From an uncultured Lachnospiraceae bacterium (GTDB taxonomy: Bacteria; Bacillota; Clostridia; Lachnospirales; Lachnospiraceae), in the NCBI GenBank assembly GCA_949076555.1, contig CARUOB010000037.1, forward strand, positions 7,945 to 29,936: a stretch of 21,992 nt of DNA. The letters run 5' to 3'. The notes beneath the pieces were generated by a model. That model worked only from the letters and a program-made list of their open reading frames with translations, ran no database searches and was not told the origin of the DNA. The position numbers were made by a program, and so were the translations under genes. Positions 21,879 to 21,992 of the stretch are shown here, in pieces. Every line of letters starts with the position of its first letter. Position 1 is the first letter of the stretch.

Positions 21879-21907
21879 TTGACAAACAAAAATACCTTAT
21901 GTATAAT
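21879..21907 (+). promoter_or_regulatory. Consensus sigma-A promoter for tRNA-Ser
   Basis: TTGACA (21879-21884), exactly 17 bases, then TATAAT (21902-21907): a perfect vegetative consensus in both elements and spacing. Predicted transcript start near 21914, about 52 bases before the tRNA. In the leader, GAACTAT (21930-21936) can pair with ATAGTTC (21952-21958). Such strength is typical of stable RNA genes. Confidence 0.88.
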
Positions 21908-21965
21908 TACTTTGCGTTGTGGAGACGTGGAACTATATATTTGGTAGAGGAATAGTTCAGACTGT

Positions 21966-21992
21966 GGAGAAATACTCAAGAGGCTGAAGAGG
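21966..21992 (+). tRNA. tRNA-Ser, 5' part only (cut by the window end)
   Basis: Starting at GGAGAAA (acceptor 5' strand) then TA, a D stem CTC pairing with GAG, and the D loop AAGAGGCTGAA, this has the recognisable 5' half of a serine tRNA. The anticodon lies beyond the window, so the isoacceptor cannot be named. A consensus promoter lies upstream. Confidence 0.8.

Noticed and set aside
1..21992. CRISPR arrays, insertion sequences, prophage or defence systems
   Set aside because: No repeat-spacer pattern, transposase, integrase, phage structural gene or defence nuclease is recognisable in any frame; the only long repeats are within proteins.

Overview
The window looks like a chromosome segment from a motile, spore-forming anaerobe of the Clostridia, most likely Lachnospiraceae. 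The basis is gene content: flagellins beside a very large DUF6240-type protein, a DUF2508/BofA pair, a Gram-positive Tad (type IVb pilus) locus with DUF5702 and DUF6382/FHA accessory proteins, a class I two-subunit fumarase, and strong AGGAGG ribosome binding sites. G+C is moderate by eye. I saw no insertion sequence, prophage, CRISPR array or broken gene; this is dense chromosomal DNA.

Region 1 (65-6516) is a flagellar filament island. A cysteine-rich flagellin is read leftward. Divergently, an operon encodes a 1036-residue FliK-like/DUF6240 protein, a second flagellin and a FliS-type chaperone. Sigma-28-like promoter sequences face both ways in the shared intergenic region. Region 2 (6517-7420) holds a leftward DUF2508 (YaaL-like) gene and a rightward bofA, separated by a non-coding stretch with several mutually exclusive inverted repeats.

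Region 3 (7432-17659) is a Tad pilus operon. It starts at an extended -10 promoter with a structured leader and runs: prepilin peptidase 1, tadZ, tadA (cpaF), tadB, a tadC with an extracytoplasmic Ig-like insertion, the Flp pilin, DUF5702 protein, a TadE-like pseudopilin ending in two HCCC metal-site-like modules, prepilin peptidase 2, a second TadE-like pseudopilin, and a DUF6382/FHA membrane protein. Most junctions overlap or are nearly contiguous, so this is probably one transcription unit. Together the genes supply the pilin and pseudopilins, two leader peptidases, the motor ATPase, two platform proteins, a localisation factor and a possible phosphothreonine-sensing regulator.

Region 4 (17759-21992) is housekeeping: a rhomboid protease with a promoter placed so that its mRNA would be leaderless, a flavodoxin-fold/SCP2 fusion, a HIT hydrolase, both fumarase subunits, and a consensus promoter driving a tRNA-Ser cut by the window edge.

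The most novel-looking material is in the Tad operon: the twin HCCC pseudopilin tail, the Ig-like insertion in TadC, the kinase-like/FHA protein, an apparent AUU start and a pilin-leader hairpin. The CCxxCC flagellin and the repeat-bearing FliK-like giant in the flagellar island come next. All functional calls rest on motif recognition by eye; no database search was run.
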